From: Azotobacter salinestris
GTDB lineage: Bacteria; Pseudomonadota; Gammaproteobacteria; Pseudomonadales; Pseudomonadaceae
DNA length: 64,000 nucleotides
Assembly (NCBI RefSeq): GCF_009363155.1
Contig: NZ_CP045302.1
Location: 3,827,001 to 3,891,000, forward strand
Direction: 5' to 3'
Shown: piece by piece, positions 1-10,176 of the stretch
Layout: every line of letters begins with the position of its first letter
Numbering within the stretch: position 1 is the stretch's first letter
Notes under the pieces: model-generated
What the model was told of the DNA's origin: nothing
What the model saw: the letters and a program-made list of their open reading frames with translations, nothing else
Database searches by the model: none
Position numbers and translations under genes: made by a program

Positions 1-11
1 CCGGCCTTTAC

Positions 12-464
12 TCAACCTTCCACATCGACCCCCACCGCATGCTCGTAGACCAGGCGACCGCCCAGCCAGGCGGCCAGCACGATCAGCAGCGCGGTCAGCA
101 CGGACAGGTACAGCCCCCAGGGAAAGATGTACTCCGCGGCGAGATAGCGCTGCAGCCAGTTCAGCGAGGCCAGCGAGAGCATCATCACGGCGAGGATGGC
201 GTGGCACCAGCCGGTGATCAGGCGGCGAATCCGGCGCACGGTGAACAGGTCGACGAGCCCTGCGCCGCTGGCGATCCAGCCGCCGAAGGCGCCGACGCCG
301 GACAGCCACAGGCTGGCCCTCGCCCAGAAGGGGTCGCCGCTCAGCAGGTAGCCGAGGTCGCTGGCGACCAGCCCGAACAGGGCGGCGACCGGAAAGTGGA
401 TCATCATCGGATGCAGCGGATGACCGCCCAGGGAGGCGCGGCTGCGGATGGTCTGCTCGGGCAT
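12..464 (-). CDS. DUF2231 integral membrane protein
   Basis: The 150-residue protein carries the DUF2231 hallmark GHPLHPMMIHFP near residues 14-25, followed by about four hydrophobic segments, so it should sit in the inner membrane. DUF2231 proteins have no established biochemical role; several lie beside haem or cytochrome genes, as here. The ATG at 464 is chosen because AAGGAG lies 7 bases upstream of it on this strand. It diverges from the cytochrome oxidase operon with only 36 bases between the two proposed starts, so the promoters must overlap or lie inside the neighbouring coding region. Identity of the family is firm; function is not. Confidence 0.85.
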   Translation of the reverse strand: MPEQTIRSRASLGGHPLHPMMIHFPVAALFGLVASDLGYLLSGDPFWARASLWLSGVGAFGGWIASGAGLVDLFTVRRIRRLITGWCHAILAVMMLSLASLNWLQRYLAAEYIFPWGLYLSVLTALLIVLAAWLGGRLVYEHAVGVDVEG

Positions 465-500
465 CGAAATCTCCTTGGCGAGAGAGGGCGGCAGCGGGCC

Positions 501-1481
501 GTGTACGGGCATCTGACCGCCGCCGGCCCGGCAATGCTCCTGGCCGGCTGCGACGGGCCGCAGTCCACGCTCGCCCCGGACGGGCCGGCGGCGCAGGCGG
601 CGGCCTGGCTGTGGTGGGGCATGTTCGCCTGGTTCGGCCTGGTGCTGCTGCTGGTCGTGACCCTCTGGCTGGTGGCCCTGCGCCGCTCGCCGCGCCAGTA
701 CGACCCCGAGCAGGCTCGCCAGGTGGGCCGGCGCTGGATTCTCGCCGGCGGCGTGCTGCTGCCGGGGCTCACGATCCTGATACTGCTGGCCTTCGGCATT
801 CCCCTGGGCCTGCGCATGCTGCCCCTGCCGCTGGGCGGGCCGCCGCCGCTGCGGATCGAGGTGATCGGGCACCAGTGGTGGTGGGAGGTGCGCTATCCCG
901 AGACCGGCGTGATCACCGCCAATCAGCTGATCCTGCCGGTCGGCCAGCCGGTGGACGTGGAAGTCACCAGCGCCGACGTGATCCACGCGTTCTGGGTGCC
1001 GCGCCTGGGCGGCAAGCTGGACATGCTGCCGGGGCGTCGCCTGACCGTGCGCCTGCGGGCCGACCGGGAGGGCCCCTACCGCGGGCAATGCGCGGAGTTC
1101 TGCGGCTCCCAGCACGCGCACATGGCCCTGGCGGTCGAGGCCCTGGAGATGGCGGATTTCATCGCCTGGCAGGCGGCGCGGCGGGTCGAGCCACCGATAC
1201 CCCGGGAGCATGCCGCGGCGGTGCGGGCCTTCCGGCCCTATTGCGGCGAATGCCACCGGGTGGCCGGGATCAGCGACGGGCGCCGGGCACCGGATCTCAG
1301 CGATGTCGGCGCGCGGCCCAGCCTCGGCGCCGGCACCCTGGCGATGGGAGAGGGCGCCATGCGCCGCTGGCTGGGCGAGCACCAGCAGCTCAAGCCGCAC
1401 AACGGCATGCCCCGCCACGACCATCTGCCCGAGGCCACCCTCGACGCCATCGCCGCCTGGCTGGAGACCCTGGACCCATGA
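501..1481 (+). CDS. coxB: Cytochrome c oxidase subunit II with fused cytochrome c domain (caa3 type)
   Basis: This is subunit II of a haem-copper oxidase, which takes electrons through the CuA centre. After a lipobox-like LLAGC (Cys17) come two membrane helices (about 35-60 and 77-102) and a periplasmic cupredoxin domain with CuA ligands near H161, C197, C201, H205 and M208. A C-terminal cytochrome c domain has CGECH (C248, C251, H252) and a likely Met ligand in GMP, which makes it a caa3-type subunit. The start is uncertain: GTG at 501 is the only usual start codon upstream of the lipobox that leaves a signal peptide, and that peptide is short and lacks basic residues; the only ATG, at 534, would leave five residues before the Cys. 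The stop overlaps the coxAC start (ATGA). Confidence 0.88.
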   Translation: MYGHLTAAGPAMLLAGCDGPQSTLAPDGPAAQAAAWLWWGMFAWFGLVLLLVVTLWLVALRRSPRQYDPEQARQVGRRWILAGGVLLPGLTILILLAFGIPLGLRMLPLPLGGPPPLRIEVIGHQWWWEVRYPETGVITANQLILPVGQPVDVEVTSADVIHAFWVPRLGGKLDMLPGRRLTVRLRADREGPYRGQCAEFCGSQHAHMALAVEALEMADFIAWQAARRVEPPIPREHAAAVRAFRPYCGECHRVAGISDGRRAPDLSDVGARPSLGAGTLAMGEGAMRRWLGEHQQLKPHNGMPRHDHLPEATLDAIAAWLETLDP

Positions 1482-3991
1482 ACGATACCCGCATCCCGAG
1501 CGCCGAGCGGCTGCACCAGGAGTTCGAGGTCGTGTGGGGCAATCCCACGGGCTGGCGGGCACTGTCCATCGTCAACCACACCAGCATCGGCCTGCGCTTC
1601 ATGGTCACGGGGACGGTGTTCTTCCTCATCGGCGGGCTGCTGGCCATGCTGATCCGCGCCCAGCTGGCGCGCCCCGGCCTGCCGCTGATCGACCACCAGA
1701 CCTACAACCAGCTGTTCACCATGCACGGTTCGGTGATGATGTTTCTCTTCGCCGTGCCGATGGTCGAGGGGCTGGCCGTCTACCTGATCCCCAAGATGAT
1801 CGGCGCCCGCGACCTGGTCTTTCCGCGCCTCAGCGCCTTCGGCTATTGGTGCTACCTGTTCGGCGGCACCATCCTGGTCTCCAGCCTGGCCCTGGGCCTG
1901 GCGCCGGCGAGCGGCTGGTTCATGTACACGCCGCTCAGCAGCGGCGGCCACTCGCCGGGGGTGAACTCGGACTTCTGGCTGATCGGCATCACCTTCGTGG
2001 AGATCTCCTCGGTGGCCGGCGGCATCGAGCTGGTGGTGTCGATCCTGCGCAGCCGCGCCCCCGGCATGAGCCTCGACAAGATGCCGCTGTTCGTCTGGTA
2101 CATCCTGGTGACCGGGCTGATGATCGTCTTCGGCTTCCCGCCGCTGATCCTCGGCAGCATCCTCCTGGAGCTGGAGCGCGCCGCGGGCTTCGCCTTCTTC
2201 GACGTCGCCCGCGGCGGCGATCCGCTGCTCTGGCAGCACCTGTTCTGGCTGTTCGGCCACCCCGAGGTCTACATCATCTTCCTGCCGGCGGCCGGCATCG
2301 TCAGCACCCTGCTGCCGGTGTTCGCCCGCCGCCCGGCGGTGGGCTACCGCTGGGTGGTGCTGGCGGTGATCGGCACCGGCTTCCTCAGCTTCGGCCTGTG
2401 GGTGCACCACATGTTCACCGTGGGCATTCCGCTGCTCGGCCAGGCGTTCTTCTCCGCGGCCAGCATGCTGGTGGCGGTGCCCACCGGCATCCAGGTGTTC
2501 GCCTGGCTGGCCACCCTGTGGACCGGCCGGCCGCTGTTCAACGTGCCGATGCTCTGGCTGGTCGGCTTTCTGGTGATCTTCGTCGCCGGCGGTCTGACCG
2601 GGGTGATGCTGGCGCTGGTGCCCTTCGACTGGCAGGTGCACGACACCCATTTCGTGGTGGCGCACATGCACTACGTGCTGGTCGGCGGCATGCTCTTCCC
2701 GCTGATCGCCGGGCTCTACTACTGGCTGCCGCACTTCTCCGGGCGCCTGCCGTCCGAGCGTCTGGGGCGCTGGGGTTTCTGGCTGACCTTCGTCGGCTTC
2801 AACGCGACCTTCCTGGTGATGCACTGGACCGGCCTCCTGGGCATGCCGCGGCGGGTCTACACCTACCAGACGGGCCTCGGCTGGGACCTGCCCAACCTGA
2901 TTTCCTCGGTGGGCGGCTTCGTGATGGCCATGGGCGTGGCCATGGTGCTGCTGGACATCGGCCTGCATTTCCGCTTCGGCCGCCGCGCCGGCGACAATCC
3001 CTGGCAGGCCGATACCCTGGAGTGGGCCACCGCGCTGCCGCCGACCGCCTACAACTTCGCCAGTCTGCCGGCCTGCCCGACACGCCATCCGCTGTGGCTG
3101 AACCCGGCCCTCGGCCAGAGCATCGCCGAGGGGCGCCACGGACTGCCCAGCGCCGATCACGGCCGCCGCGAAACCTGGGGCAGCGATCCGCTGACCGGGC
3201 AGGTGCGCGAGATCATCCACCTGCCGGGCAACAGCTGGCTGCCCCTGTATGCGGCGCTGGCCCTGACGGCGGTCTGCCTGTCCCTGCTGAGCGGCGCCTA
3301 TGCCCTGGCCGGCGTGGCGGCGCTGGCGACCCTGGGCATCCTGCTGCGCTGGTCCTGGGTCAACGGCGCGCATCCCCTGGCGGCACCGGACGGGCGCACC
3401 CAGCTGGGTGATCCGCCGCTGCATTCGCGCACCTTCGACGGCCCCGGCCTGTGGGGCATGGGCACCACCCTGCTGGCCAACGGCGTGCTGTTCTTCTCGC
3501 TGATTTTCGCCTGGTTCTACCTGTGGACCGTGGCGCCGAAGTGGCAGCCGCCGGCGCGCTCGCCGCTGCCCGAATTGCCGCTGCTGCTCGACGGGCTGCT
3601 GCTCGGCACTATCGTCCTGGGCTTCCACAGGCTGCTGCGGCGTCTGCGCCGGGGCGAGCTGCACCGGCTGGAGGCGGGCCTCTGGACGCTCGCCGGATTG
3701 GGACTGCTGCAGGCGGCATGGCTCGCCTGGATGCTCTTCTCGATGCCGCTGGCGCCCAAGGCCAGCGCCCACGACGCGCTGATCGCCACGACCCTGGGCT
3801 ACCTGCTGCTGCACTGCGCCCTGGCGCCGCTGTTCACCGCGTTGCAGGCCTGGCGGGTACGCCTGGGGCTGGTCGGCGAGCGGGCGCCCTACGAGCCGGG
3901 GGTGGTCCTGCAGTGGTGGGACTACTGCCTGCTGATTTTCTGGGTGAGCTATTTCGCCCTGGCGCTGTTTCCCCGGGGGGTCGGCGCATGA
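1478..3991 (+). CDS. coxA: Cytochrome c oxidase subunit I fused to subunit III
   Basis: The 837-residue membrane protein is the catalytic oxygen-reducing, proton-pumping subunit. All metal ligands are visible: H83 and H398 (low-spin haem a), H261 with the cross-linking tyrosine of HPEVY (Y265), H310 and H311 (CuB), and H396 (haem a3). Subunit I normally ends near 530 residues. Here the chain continues, and from about residue 649 to the end it resembles subunit III: several further helices, with a first segment reading GLWGMGTTLLANGVLFFSL. No separate coxC follows, so subunit III is supplied by the fusion. CoxAC fusions are known in other bacteria, for example Thermus caa3 oxidase. It overlaps both neighbours by 4 bases (ATGA), which suggests translational coupling. 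Confidence 0.93.
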   Translation: MNDTRIPSAERLHQEFEVVWGNPTGWRALSIVNHTSIGLRFMVTGTVFFLIGGLLAMLIRAQLARPGLPLIDHQTYNQLFTMHGSVMMFLFAVPMVEGLAVYLIPKMIGARDLVFPRLSAFGYWCYLFGGTILVSSLALGLAPASGWFMYTPLSSGGHSPGVNSDFWLIGITFVEISSVAGGIELVVSILRSRAPGMSLDKMPLFVWYILVTGLMIVFGFPPLILGSILLELERAAGFAFFDVARGGDPLLWQHLFWLFGHPEVYIIFLPAAGIVSTLLPVFARRPAVGYRWVVLAVIGTGFLSFGLWVHHMFTVGIPLLGQAFFSAASMLVAVPTGIQVFAWLATLWTGRPLFNVPMLWLVGFLVIFVAGGLTGVMLALVPFDWQVHDTHFVVAHMHYVLVGGMLFPLIAGLYYWLPHFSGRLPSERLGRWGFWLTFVGFNATFLVMHWTGLLGMPRRVYTYQTGLGWDLPNLISSVGGFVMAMGVAMVLLDIGLHFRFGRRAGDNPWQADTLEWATALPPTAYNFASLPACPTRHPLWLNPALGQSIAEGRHGLPSADHGRRETWGSDPLTGQVREIIHLPGNSWLPLYAALALTAVCLSLLSGAYALAGVAALATLGILLRWSWVNGAHPLAAPDGRTQLGDPPLHSRTFDGPGLWGMGTTLLANGVLFFSLIFAWFYLWTVAPKWQPPARSPLPELPLLLDGLLLGTIVLGFHRLLRRLRRGELHRLEAGLWTLAGLGLLQAAWLAWMLFSMPLAPKASAHDALIATTLGYLLLHCALAPLFTALQAWRVRLGLVGERAPYEPGVVLQWWDYCLLIFWVSYFALALFPRGVGA

Positions 3992-4323
3992 GGCCGGGCC
4001 ATCCGCTGCAGCTGGCGCTCGGCCTGATCCTCTGGAGCCTGTGGCTGGTCGCCGTATATGCCGGGCTGTCGCTCGGCTGCGTGCTGGCCTGGCCGGATAC
4101 CGATCTGCAGGCGGGCTCCTGGCTCAACGAGCTGCTCGGCCTCTTCACCCTGTTCACCGCGGCCTGGCTGTTCGGCTGTGCCTGGCGGCTGTGGCGGGCG
4201 CCGCCGCCGGTGCTGGCGGCGCGGCGCTTCGTGGTGCAGGTCGGCGTCTGGGGCTACCTCCTGGCCGGCGCCGCCACGCTGTTCGTCGGCCTGCCGATCC
4301 TGGCGCTGCCGCCATGCCTCTGA
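3988..4323 (+). CDS. Small three-helix membrane protein of the oxidase operon
   Basis: The 111-residue protein has three predicted hydrophobic segments (about 8-30, 43-64 and 84-104) and no recognised catalytic motif. The start is the ATG overlapping the coxAC stop; its own stop lies 10 bases inside ctaG. Such tight packing inside an oxidase operon suggests a small accessory subunit (in the position of a subunit IV) or an assembly helper, but I do not recognise the family. Codon use matches the neighbours, so it looks like a genuine gene. Confidence 0.72.
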   Translation: MRPGHPLQLALGLILWSLWLVAVYAGLSLGCVLAWPDTDLQAGSWLNELLGLFTLFTAAWLFGCAWRLWRAPPPVLAARRFVVQVGVWGYLLAGAATLFVGLPILALPPCL

Positions 4324-5132
4324 TCGGTCTGCTGTTCCTGCTGCTGCCGACCGGGGCACAGGCCCACGGGCTGTTCGACGAGGGCCTCTGCCTGCTGCTG
4401 GGCGAGCGGCTGGCGGTGCTGCTCGGCGCCGCTCTGCTGGCCGCCGCCTGGATCGGCTACGCGGGAGGCTGCCGGCGCCGGCCGCCGGCGAGGCGCCAGC
4501 GGGCGCTGCTGCACACCGGCTTCCTGCTCGCGGCTCTCGGCCTGTTCGGCCCCCTGGACGAGGCCGCCGAAACCAGCGCCGCCGTGCACATGCTGCAGCA
4601 CATGCTGCTGATGCTGGCCATCGCCCCGCTGCTTGTGCTGGCCCGGCCGCTGCCGCAATGGCGCAGCCTGTGCGGCCCGCGCCTGGACCCTCTGTGGCAC
4701 GGCCCGCTGCGCCTGGCCCGCCGGCCGCTGGCCTGCGCGGTGCTGCACGGCGCGCTGATCTGGATCTGGCATGCGCCGGGACCCTACCGGCTGGCGCTGG
4801 ACAACCTCTGGTGGCATTTCTTCGAGCATGCCTGCTTCCTGTTCAGCGCCTGGCTGTTCTGGTGGTCGGTGCTGCGCGCCGGGCCGCGCAACCAGGGGCG
4901 CGCGCTGCTCGCCCTGCTGCTGACCAGCATGCATACCGGCCTGCTCGGCGCCCTGCTGAGCTTCGCCCGGATGCCGCTCTACCGCGAGGCCGGCGAGCTG
5001 GGCGATCAGCAACTGGCCGGATTGCTGATGTGGGTGCCGGGCGGCCTGGTCTACCTGGCCGCCGCCCTCTGGTGCGGGCAGCGCTGGTGGCAGCGCCTGC
5101 TGCGCCGCAGCGCGCCGGCGGCACGGCCGTGA
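4314..5132 (+). CDS. ctaG: Caa3-type cytochrome oxidase assembly factor, CtaG (Bacillus-type) family
   Basis: The 272-residue polytopic membrane protein has a leader-like first helix ending at a histidine (QAHGLF), then about six further helices with conserved histidines in HMLQHMLLM, WHAPGPY and EHACFL. This pattern is that of the caa3_CtaG family, which is needed for assembly, probably of the copper centre, of caa3 oxidases. It differs from the Cox11-type protein that is also called CtaG. The ATG at 4314 lies within the end of the preceding gene. It is the last gene of the oxidase operon and runs convergently into yaaA with a gap of 6 bases. Confidence 0.82.
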   Translation: MPLIGLLFLLLPTGAQAHGLFDEGLCLLLGERLAVLLGAALLAAAWIGYAGGCRRRPPARRQRALLHTGFLLAALGLFGPLDEAAETSAAVHMLQHMLLMLAIAPLLVLARPLPQWRSLCGPRLDPLWHGPLRLARRPLACAVLHGALIWIWHAPGPYRLALDNLWWHFFEHACFLFSAWLFWWSVLRAGPRNQGRALLALLLTSMHTGLLGALLSFARMPLYREAGELGDQQLAGLLMWVPGGLVYLAAALWCGQRWWQRLLRRSAPAARP

Positions 5133-5138
5133 GGAGGC

Positions 5139-5918
5139 TCAGTCCTGCGGCCGGTCGCGCAGGAACACCAGCCGCTCGGGCGTGGAGTGGCTGACCGAGA
5201 AGCGGTAGCCCCGCTCGTCGAAGTCCTTGAGGCCCTCCGGGTCGCGCAGCCGCTCCCTGATCACGTAGCGGGCCATGCGGCCGCGGGCCTGCTTGGCGTA
5301 GAAACTGACGATCTTGTACTGGCCGTTCTTCAGGTCGCGGAATTCGGTGTCGATGATCCGGCCGCGCAGGAGCGGGCGCCTGACCGCCGAGAAGTATTCG
5401 TTGGAGGCCAGGTTGAGCAGCAGGTCGTCGCCCTGTTCGTCCAGCGCCTCGTTCAGCCAGAGGCTGATGCGCTCGCCCCAGAAGGCGTAGAGGTCCTTGC
5501 CGCGGGCGTTGGCCAGCCTGGTGCCCATCTCCAGGCGGTAGGGCTGCATCAGGTCGAGCGGACGCAGCACGCCGTAGAGGCCGGAGAGGATGCGCAGATG
5601 GGTCTGGGCGAAGTCGAAGTCGGCGTCATCGAAGTCCTCGGCATCGAGCCCGGTGTAGACGTCGCCCTTGAAGGCGAGCAGGGCCTGCTTGGCGTTGGCC
5701 GGGGTGAAGTCGGGGGTCCATTCGGCGTAGCGCGCGGCATTGAGGCCGGCGAGCTTGTCGGACAGACTCATCAGCTCGGCGATCGCCGGCGGGGTCAGCT
5801 CGCGCAGCCGGACCATGAGCTCGGCGGCGTGGTCCAGGTACTGGGGCAGGGTGTGGCGCGCAGTGACCGGCGGACTCTGGTAGTCGAGGGTCTTGGCCGG
5901 GGAAATCACCATCAGCAT
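5139..5918 (-). CDS. yaaA: Peroxide stress protein YaaA (DUF328/UPF0246)
   Basis: The 259-residue protein begins [16 protein letters not shown] and contains [10 protein letters not shown]-like and [13 protein letters not shown]-like blocks typical of YaaA. In Escherichia coli YaaA is a cytoplasmic OxyR-regulated protein that lowers free iron during peroxide stress and binds DNA. Length matches the family (about 255-260). The ATG at 5918 is preceded on this strand by a good AGGAGAG ribosome-binding site. Encoded alone, convergent with the oxidase operon. Confidence 0.92.
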   Translation of the reverse strand: MLMVISPAKTLDYQSPPVTARHTLPQYLDHAAELMVRLRELTPPAIAELMSLSDKLAGLNAARYAEWTPDFTPANAKQALLAFKGDVYTGLDAEDFDDADFDFAQTHLRILSGLYGVLRPLDLMQPYRLEMGTRLANARGKDLYAFWGERISLWLNEALDEQGDDLLLNLASNEYFSAVRRPLLRGRIIDTEFRDLKNGQYKIVSFYAKQARGRMARYVIRERLRDPEGLKDFDERGYRFSVSHSTPERLVFLRDRPQD

Positions 5919-5991
5919 CGTTGCTCTCCTTCGGATCTGCGGCGATTCTAGCGTTTTTGGCTCACGCCCTATGTTTTCCCGGAGTCACCCG

Positions 5992-7017
<1,026 letters not shown>

Positions 7018-7343
7018 ATCCTTTCACTCTAGCGGTCTTGAGCGGAGCCGCCAAGGTCATTCGGCAGAGGCATAAAAAAAGCCTGGCAGGCGCTGAAAAG
7101 TACTTTTTTCTGTCATCCGTTTTGCTGTATCAACGAAGCCAGACCGTCTGACAGACCAAGGAAGATGCCCTGTGCGTCACGAGTGTCGCCGCGGTCTGTC
7201 GAATGCGCGCACGTCCGGCGGCTCCGGCCGGCGGCGTGCCCGGACTCTCCCGCCCGGTGCCGGAGAGGATGGCGGTTTCCCGCGGCGGAGCGCTGTATCC
7301 GGCATTCCGTCGCCTGCCCCCGGCCAGAAAAAGGTGACCGATT
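7018..7343. other. Intergenic region upstream of the PIN-PhoH gene
   Basis: No gene is supported in these 326 bases. A run of seven A (about 7075-7081) is followed by GCCTGGCAGGC, a short perfect palindrome, and then by a run of T (about 7105-7110); this could be a weak terminator after the cation efflux gene, but the stem is only five base pairs. The region should also hold the promoter of the next gene; no convincing -35/-10 pair was found. Confidence 0.5.
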
Positions 7344-8738
7344 ATGGATGAACACGGATGCGCCCATCCCACCCAGGCGACCCTCTACGTCCTCGACACC
7401 AACATCCTGATCCACGATCCCAACGCCTTGTTGAACTTCCAGGAGCATCACGTCGGCATCCCGATGACGGTGCTCGAGGAGCTGGACAAGCTGAAGACCG
7501 GCAAGCACACCGTGGCTGCCGAGTGCCGCCAGGCGATCCGGCTGATCGATCAGGTGCTCGGCGAGGCGACGCCCGAGGAGGTAGAGCAGGGCGTACCCAT
7601 CCAGCGCGGCAAGAGCGGTCCCTGCGGCCTGCTGTCGATCCTCATGAGTCGCCGCGCCGAGGCCGATGACCGGCTGCCGGACGACGAAAGCAACGACAAC
7701 CGCATCATCAATCTGGTGGTGGACCTGAAGAAGCGCCGACCGGGCGTGCCGGTGGTGCTGGTCACCAAGGACATCAACATGCGTCTGAAGGCGCGCGCCT
7801 GCGGGGTGGCGGCCGAGGACTACCACACCGACCAGCTGATCGACGACGTCAGCCTGCTGTCGCGCGGCTACCACAACCTGAGCGGCTCCTTCTGGGACCG
7901 GGTGAGCAAGGTGGAGACCCGCCAGGACCACGGCCGTGCCTGGCACCGGGTGCAGCTCACCGACAACCTGCCGTCGCTGCACCTCAACGAGTTCATCCTC
8001 GACGAGCAGGGTTTCGTCGGCTGGGTCAAGGGCATCAAGGGCGACGAGCTCTTGATCCTCGACCTGCACCAGGAGCCGCTGCTGCACCAGGAGGCCTGGG
8101 GGCTGCGGCCGCGCGACATCTACCAGGCCCTGGCGCTGTTCGCCCTGCTCGAGCCGGACATCCACCTGGTCAACCTGACCGGCGCCGCCGGCTCGGGCAA
8201 GACCATCCTCGCCCTGGCCGCGGCCATCGAGCAGACCATGGTCAGCAAGCGCTACCGGCGGATCATCGCCACCCGCAGCGTGCAGGGGCTGGACGAGGAC
8301 ATCGGCTTTCTGCCCGGCACCGAGGCGGAGAAGATGGAGCCCTGGCTCGGCGCCATCACCGACAACCTGGAAGCGCTGCACATGGAAGACGAGAACACCC
8401 ACGGCAGCGTCGACTACATCCTGCAGAAGGTGCCGCTGCAGTTCAAATCGCTGAACTACATCCGCGGGCGCAGCTTCCAGCAGAGCCTGATCCTCATCGA
8501 CGAGTGCCAGAACCTCACCCCGCACCAGATGAAGACCATCATCACCCGCGCCGGCAGCGGCTCCAAGGTGGTCTGCCTGGGCAACCTGGCGCAGATCGAC
8601 ACCCCCTACCTGTCGGCCACCAGCTCCGGGCTGACCTACCTCACCGAGCGCTTCAAGGACTTCCGCCACGGCGTGCACATCACCCTGCAGGGGGTGCCGC
8701 GCTCGGCCCTGGCGGAGTACGCCGAGGCGAACATGTAG
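7344..8738 (+). CDS. PIN domain-PhoH family ATPase (PhoH2-type)
   Basis: The 464-residue cytoplasmic protein has an N-terminal PIN ribonuclease-like domain (about residues 13-150; [11 protein letters not shown] with acidic D18, and later acidic residues) and a C-terminal PhoH P-loop ATPase domain (Walker A GAAGSGKT at 280-287; Walker [10 protein letters not shown] near 382-390). PIN-PhoH fusions (PhoH2) are reported as RNA helicases/RNases, and some belong to toxin-antitoxin units in actinobacteria. No antitoxin-like gene precedes it here. AAGGTG lies 7 bases before the ATG. PhoH next to moaCDE is also seen in pseudomonads. Confidence 0.9.
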   Translation: MDEHGCAHPTQATLYVLDTNILIHDPNALLNFQEHHVGIPMTVLEELDKLKTGKHTVAAECRQAIRLIDQVLGEATPEEVEQGVPIQRGKSGPCGLLSILMSRRAEADDRLPDDESNDNRIINLVVDLKKRRPGVPVVLVTKDINMRLKARACGVAAEDYHTDQLIDDVSLLSRGYHNLSGSFWDRVSKVETRQDHGRAWHRVQLTDNLPSLHLNEFILDEQGFVGWVKGIKGDELLILDLHQEPLLHQEAWGLRPRDIYQALALFALLEPDIHLVNLTGAAGSGKTILALAAAIEQTMVSKRYRRIIATRSVQGLDEDIGFLPGTEAEKMEPWLGAITDNLEALHMEDENTHGSVDYILQKVPLQFKSLNYIRGRSFQQSLILIDECQNLTPHQMKTIITRAGSGSKVVCLGNLAQIDTPYLSATSSGLTYLTERFKDFRHGVHITLQGVPRSALAEYAEANM

Positions 8739-8841
8739 CTGCCGCGGCCGCGGGGGCGATGCTTCCCGCGGCCTCCCGGCCAGCCGGCCGGTCTTCGCCT
8801 GGGTATACAATTGGCCCCTTTCGCTTCAGGAGGCGCTGCCC

Positions 8842-9312
8842 ATGCTCACCCACCTCGATTCCCAGGGCCATGCCCACATGGTCGACGTCACCGACAAGGC
8901 CAACACCGCCCGCGAGGCCGAAGCCGAGGCCTGGGTGCGCATGCTGCCGGAGACCCTGCAACTGATCCAGCAGGGCGGCCATCCCAAGGGCGACGTGTTC
9001 GCCGTGGCGCGCATCGCCGGGATCATGGCGGCGAAGAAGACCCACGAACTGATTCCGCTCTGCCATCCGCTGCTGCTGACCGGCATCAAGGTCGAGCTGA
9101 GCGCCGAGGGCGAGGACCGCGTGCGCATCACCGCCCGCTGCAAGCTGGCCGGGCAGACCGGCGTGGAGATGGAGGCGCTGACCGCGGCCAGCGTCGCCGC
9201 GCTGACCCTCTACGACATGTGCAAGGCGGTGGATCGCGGCATGCTCATCGAGCAGATCCGCCTGCTGGAGAAGCGGGGCGGCAAAAGTGGCCACTACCGG
9301 GCCGACGCCTGA
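8842..9312 (+). CDS. moaC: Cyclic pyranopterin monophosphate synthase
   Basis: MoaC (156 residues) converts 3',8-cyclo-dihydro-GTP to cyclic pyranopterin monophosphate in molybdenum-cofactor synthesis. Family blocks [48 protein letters not shown] and YDMCKA are present, including the catalytic lysines. A strong AGGAGG precedes the ATG. A possible -10 element TATACAAT lies at 8804-8811 without a good -35. First gene of moaCDE. No moaA is in the window, so the first step is encoded elsewhere. Confidence 0.96.
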   Translation: MLTHLDSQGHAHMVDVTDKANTAREAEAEAWVRMLPETLQLIQQGGHPKGDVFAVARIAGIMAAKKTHELIPLCHPLLLTGIKVELSAEGEDRVRITARCKLAGQTGVEMEALTAASVAALTLYDMCKAVDRGMLIEQIRLLEKRGGKSGHYRADA

Positions 9313-9335
9313 TTTCGACGGAGAGCGGTATTCCC

Positions 9336-9584
9336 ATGATTCATGTGCACTACTTTGCCCGCTATCGCGAGGCGCTCGGCATCGATGCCGAGCAGCTCGC
9401 CTGGGAGGAGGGCTTCGCCCGCCTGGACGACCTGCGCCGCCACCTGCTGGCGCGCGGCGGCGACTGGGCGGTGCTCGGCGAGCGCAACCTGATGTGCGCC
9501 CGCAACCAGGAGCTCTGCGGCCTGGACGAGCCCCTGACCGACGGCGACGAGGTCGCCTTCTTCCCCACCGTCACCGGAGGCTGA
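9336..9584 (+). CDS. moaD: Molybdopterin synthase small (sulphur carrier) subunit
   Basis: The 82-residue ubiquitin-fold protein ends in Gly-Gly (VTGG), the C-terminus that is adenylated and thiocarboxylated to carry sulphur for molybdopterin. Hydrophobic core and FFPTVTGG tail match MoaD. It follows moaC by 23 bases and precedes moaE by one base, so the three genes are almost certainly co-transcribed. Confidence 0.93.
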   Translation: MIHVHYFARYREALGIDAEQLAWEEGFARLDDLRRHLLARGGDWAVLGERNLMCARNQELCGLDEPLTDGDEVAFFPTVTGG

Positions 9585-9585
9585 G

Positions 9586-10032
9586 ATGGGCATTCGGGTA
9601 CAGGCCGGCGCCTTCGATCCGGGGGCCGAGCTCAACGCACTGCACGCGGCCAACGTCGGCGTCGGTGCGGTGGTCGGCTTCGTCGGCTACGTGCGCGACT
9701 TCAACGAGGGCCGCGAGGTCGGCGGGATGTTCCTCGAGCATTATCCGGGGATGACCGAGAAGGCCCTGGGCAAGATCGCCGACGAAGCCGCGCAGCGCTG
9801 GCCGCTGCTCCGCCTGGAGATTCTCCATCGGATCGGCCGCCTGGAGCCGGGCGAGCCGATCGTCTTCGTCGGCACCGCCAGCGCCCACCGCCAGGCGGCC
9901 TTCGACGCCTGCGCGTTCGTCATGGACTACCTGAAGACCCGCGCGCCGTTTTGGAAGAAGGAGGACACCGGCGAGGGGCCGCGCTGGGTCGAGGGCCGCG
10001 ACAGCGACCAGGAAGCGGCGCGGCGCTGGTAG
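9586..10032 (+). CDS. moaE: Molybdopterin synthase catalytic subunit
   Basis: MoaE (148 residues) pairs with MoaD and inserts two sulphurs into cyclic pyranopterin monophosphate. The motifs [37 protein letters not shown] and the catalytic lysine region [10 protein letters not shown] are all present. GGAGG lies five bases upstream of the ATG, within the end of moaD. Last gene of the operon; followed by a repeat-rich intergenic stretch. Confidence 0.95.
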   Translation: MGIRVQAGAFDPGAELNALHAANVGVGAVVGFVGYVRDFNEGREVGGMFLEHYPGMTEKALGKIADEAAQRWPLLRLEILHRIGRLEPGEPIVFVGTASAHRQAAFDACAFVMDYLKTRAPFWKKEDTGEGPRWVEGRDSDQEAARRW

Positions 10033-10077
10033 GGCGAAGGCAACCCGCCAGACGAGGCAAGGGCCTGCACCGAAATC

Positions 10078-10176
10078 GGCGGGTTACACCCGCCCTACGG
10101 GGTCGCCCAGACTGGTAGGGTGGATGGCCGAAGCCATCCACCACGGTGGACAAGCCTGCGGCGTTGTCCACCCTAC
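10078..10176. repeat. Nested inverted-repeat element between moaE and rhlB
   Basis: Three perfect hairpins are packed together: GGCGGGT/ACCCGCC (10078-10094), TGGATGGC/GCCATCCA (10121-10140) and GGTGGACAA/TTGTCCACC (10145-10172). The last two are enclosed by an outer repeat GTAGGGTGGA (10115-10124) and TCCACCCTAC (10167-10176). It resembles the mosaic dispersed extragenic repeats of pseudomonads and may also end transcription from both convergent flanking genes. Copies elsewhere in the genome cannot be checked here. Confidence 0.8.

Noticed and set aside
12-1562. Long minus-strand open frame (over 500 codons) across the coxB region
   Set aside because: Only its last 150 codons are a real gene (DUF2231); the rest is Arg/Pro/Gln-rich read-through opposite coxB.
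1238-3814. Open frame of 858 codons antisense to the cox genes
   Set aside because: Composition is His/Gln/Arg/Pro read-through of GC-rich DNA, and the plus strand encodes the clearly recognisable oxidase subunits.
7075-7110. Rho-independent terminator after the cation efflux gene
   Set aside because: The palindrome has only five base pairs and lies apart from the T run; left as a weak possibility.
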